Shown in pieces: positions 15,176-17,934 of a DNA stretch of 17,934 nt; within the stretch, counting starts at the first letter, position 1; the number at the start of each line of letters is the position of its first letter. Location: assembly GCA_040385825.1 (NCBI GenBank), contig JAZKGQ010000043.1, forward strand, positions 1 through 17,934, written 5' to 3'. The notes beneath the pieces are model-generated. The model did not search any database. It was not told the DNA's origin and saw nothing but the letters and a program-made list of their open reading frames with translations. The stretch is from JANNNF01 sp040385825 (GTDB taxonomy: Bacteria; Pseudomonadota; Alphaproteobacteria; Rhodobacterales; Rhodobacteraceae). Made by a program: the position numbers and the translations under genes.

Positions 15176-16251
15176 ATGGCACAGATTACCCTCAAGAACC
15201 TCGCCCACAGCTATCTGCCCAATCCCACCAGGGATGCGGATTTCGCGTTGAAGGAAATGGATCACGTCTGGCAGGACGGCGGGGCCTATGCGCTGCTCGG
15301 CTCGTCCGGTTGCGGCAAGACCACGCTGCTGAACATCATCTCGGGCCTTGTGCGCCCCAGCCATGGCCGGGTGTTGTTCGGCGATACTGACGTGACCGAT
15401 GCCGAAACCGCCGCCCGCAACATCGCACAGGTGTTCCAGTTTCCCGTGGTCTACGACACCATGACCGTGCGCGAAAATCTGGCCTTTCCCCTGCGCAACC
15501 GGGGGATGGATGCCGCCTACATCGCATCCCGTGTGCAATCCATCGCCCGGATGATCGGGATGGAGGACATCCTGTCGCGCAAGGCACGCGGCCTGACCGC
15601 CGATGCCAAGCAGAAAATATCCCTTGGCCGCGGCATGGTGCGCGAAGACGTGAACGCGGTGCTGTTCGATGAACCCCTGACCGTGATCGACCCGCACATG
15701 AAATGGGAATTGCGCACGCAGCTGAAACAACTGCACCGCCAGTTCGGCCACACGATGATCTACGTCACCCATGACCAGACCGAGGCCCTGACCTTCGCCG
15801 ACAAGGTGGTGGTCATGTACGACGGCCGCGTGGTGCAGATGGGCACGCCCGAGGAATTGTTTGAAACCCCGGCGCATACCTTTGTGGGCTATTTCATCGG
15901 ATCACCGGGGATGAACCTGCTGGATGCCAGGATCGACGGGTCGGTCGCCCATGTGGCGGGTGCGACCGTGGACCTTGGGGCGGCCTACGCCCCCATCCCA
16001 GGCCGCGCGCAAATCGGCATCCGCCCGGAATATGCCCGCCTGACCGCAGGGACGGGCCTTCCCGTCACCATCAAGCGGGTCGAGGATGTGGGCCGTCACC
16101 GCATCATCCGGGCCGATCTTGCGGGCAATCCGTTCAGCGTGATCGCCCCCGAAGGCATGGCCCTGGGCGCCGACCTGACGCATGTGGCCTTCGATCGCGA
16201 CAAGATCAACGTCTACGCCGATGACTGGCGCGTGGCAGGAAAGGCGCTCTG

Positions 16252-16252
<1 letters not shown>
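15176..16252 (+). CDS. glpT: Glycerol ABC transporter ATPase 2, with lost signature motif
   Basis: This is the second ATPase of the importer, 358 residues, with the same two-part build. The Walker A GSSGCGKT (42-49), Q-loop Gln88, Walker B AVLFDEP (161-167, with D165 and E166) and switch His199 in YVTHDQTEA are canonical. The signature, however, reads LTADAKQK (140-147) where LSGGQQQR is expected, and the D-loop is TVID. With GlpS it should form a heterodimer: the GlpT ATP site faces the intact signature of GlpS and looks active, while the GlpS site faces this altered signature. The C-terminal half (about 240-358) is the MalK-type regulatory domain. The name follows the rhizobial operon and should not be confused with the unrelated glycerol-3-phosphate antiporter GlpT. 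The stop overlaps the next start by one base (TGATG). Confidence 0.92.
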
Positions 16253-17926
<1,674 letters not shown>

Positions 17927-17927
<1 letters not shown>

Positions 17928-17934
17928 TGACCAA
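17927..17934 (+). CDS. First bases of the next operon gene (cut by window edge)
   Basis: An ATG at 17927-17929 overlaps the glpQ stop in the same TGATG arrangement used between glpT and glpP. It reads Met-Thr and then leaves the window. In related glycerol operons a small membrane protein (GlpU) and the binding protein GlpV follow here, so GlpU is the expected product; this is inference from order alone. Confidence 0.45.

Noticed and set aside
14111..15877. 588-codon open frame on the minus strand across glpS and glpT
   Set aside because: It spans two clear ABC ATPase genes on the other strand and has a composition-driven Gly/His/Arg content with no recognisable fold.

Overview
The window is about 65% GC chromosomal DNA. 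Its protein sequences and gene pairings (lysC followed by ptsP, a glycerol ABC transporter operon headed by glpD, a lone LytTR membrane protein) fit an alphaproteobacterium of the family Rhodobacteraceae. That placement is from recognition of the proteins; no rRNA or other marker is present. I see no tRNA or rRNA gene, CRISPR array, transposase or phage gene.

Left part (1-6555): the start of xseA runs off the left edge on the minus strand and is divergent from purD. purD meets a membrane-bound LytTR-type regulator tail to tail, only 3 bases apart. That regulator is divergent from lysC (aspartate kinase), which is followed after 24 bases by ptsP, the first enzyme of the nitrogen-related phosphotransferase system. 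This part is nucleotide repair, purine synthesis, lysine/threonine-family amino-acid synthesis and nitrogen signalling.

Middle (6556-12139): nadK (minus) and glyA (plus) are divergent. glyA is followed by a small membrane protein of unknown function and clearly lower GC. Next come a small protein with one C-terminal membrane segment (minus), a YbfF-type alpha/beta hydrolase (plus) and a family-2-like glycosyltransferase (minus). Two copies of one 165-bp element lie here in opposite orientation. One sits in the convergent gap ptsP/nadK, the other in the convergent gap hydrolase/glycosyltransferase.

Right part (12140-17934): a regulatory region of 345 bases holds a long palindrome and a DeoR/GlpR-like inverted repeat just after a good -10 box. 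It precedes an operon glpD-glpS-glpT-glpP-glpQ with the first bases of a further gene. The transporter brings glycerol into the cell and GlpD oxidises glycerol 3-phosphate. The glycerol-binding protein and kinase must lie beyond the right edge or elsewhere.

The observations I would follow first are the two ATPases of the transporter, whose motif losses are complementary so that one of the two ATP sites looks dead and the other complete, and the structured 165-bp repeat placed between convergent genes.
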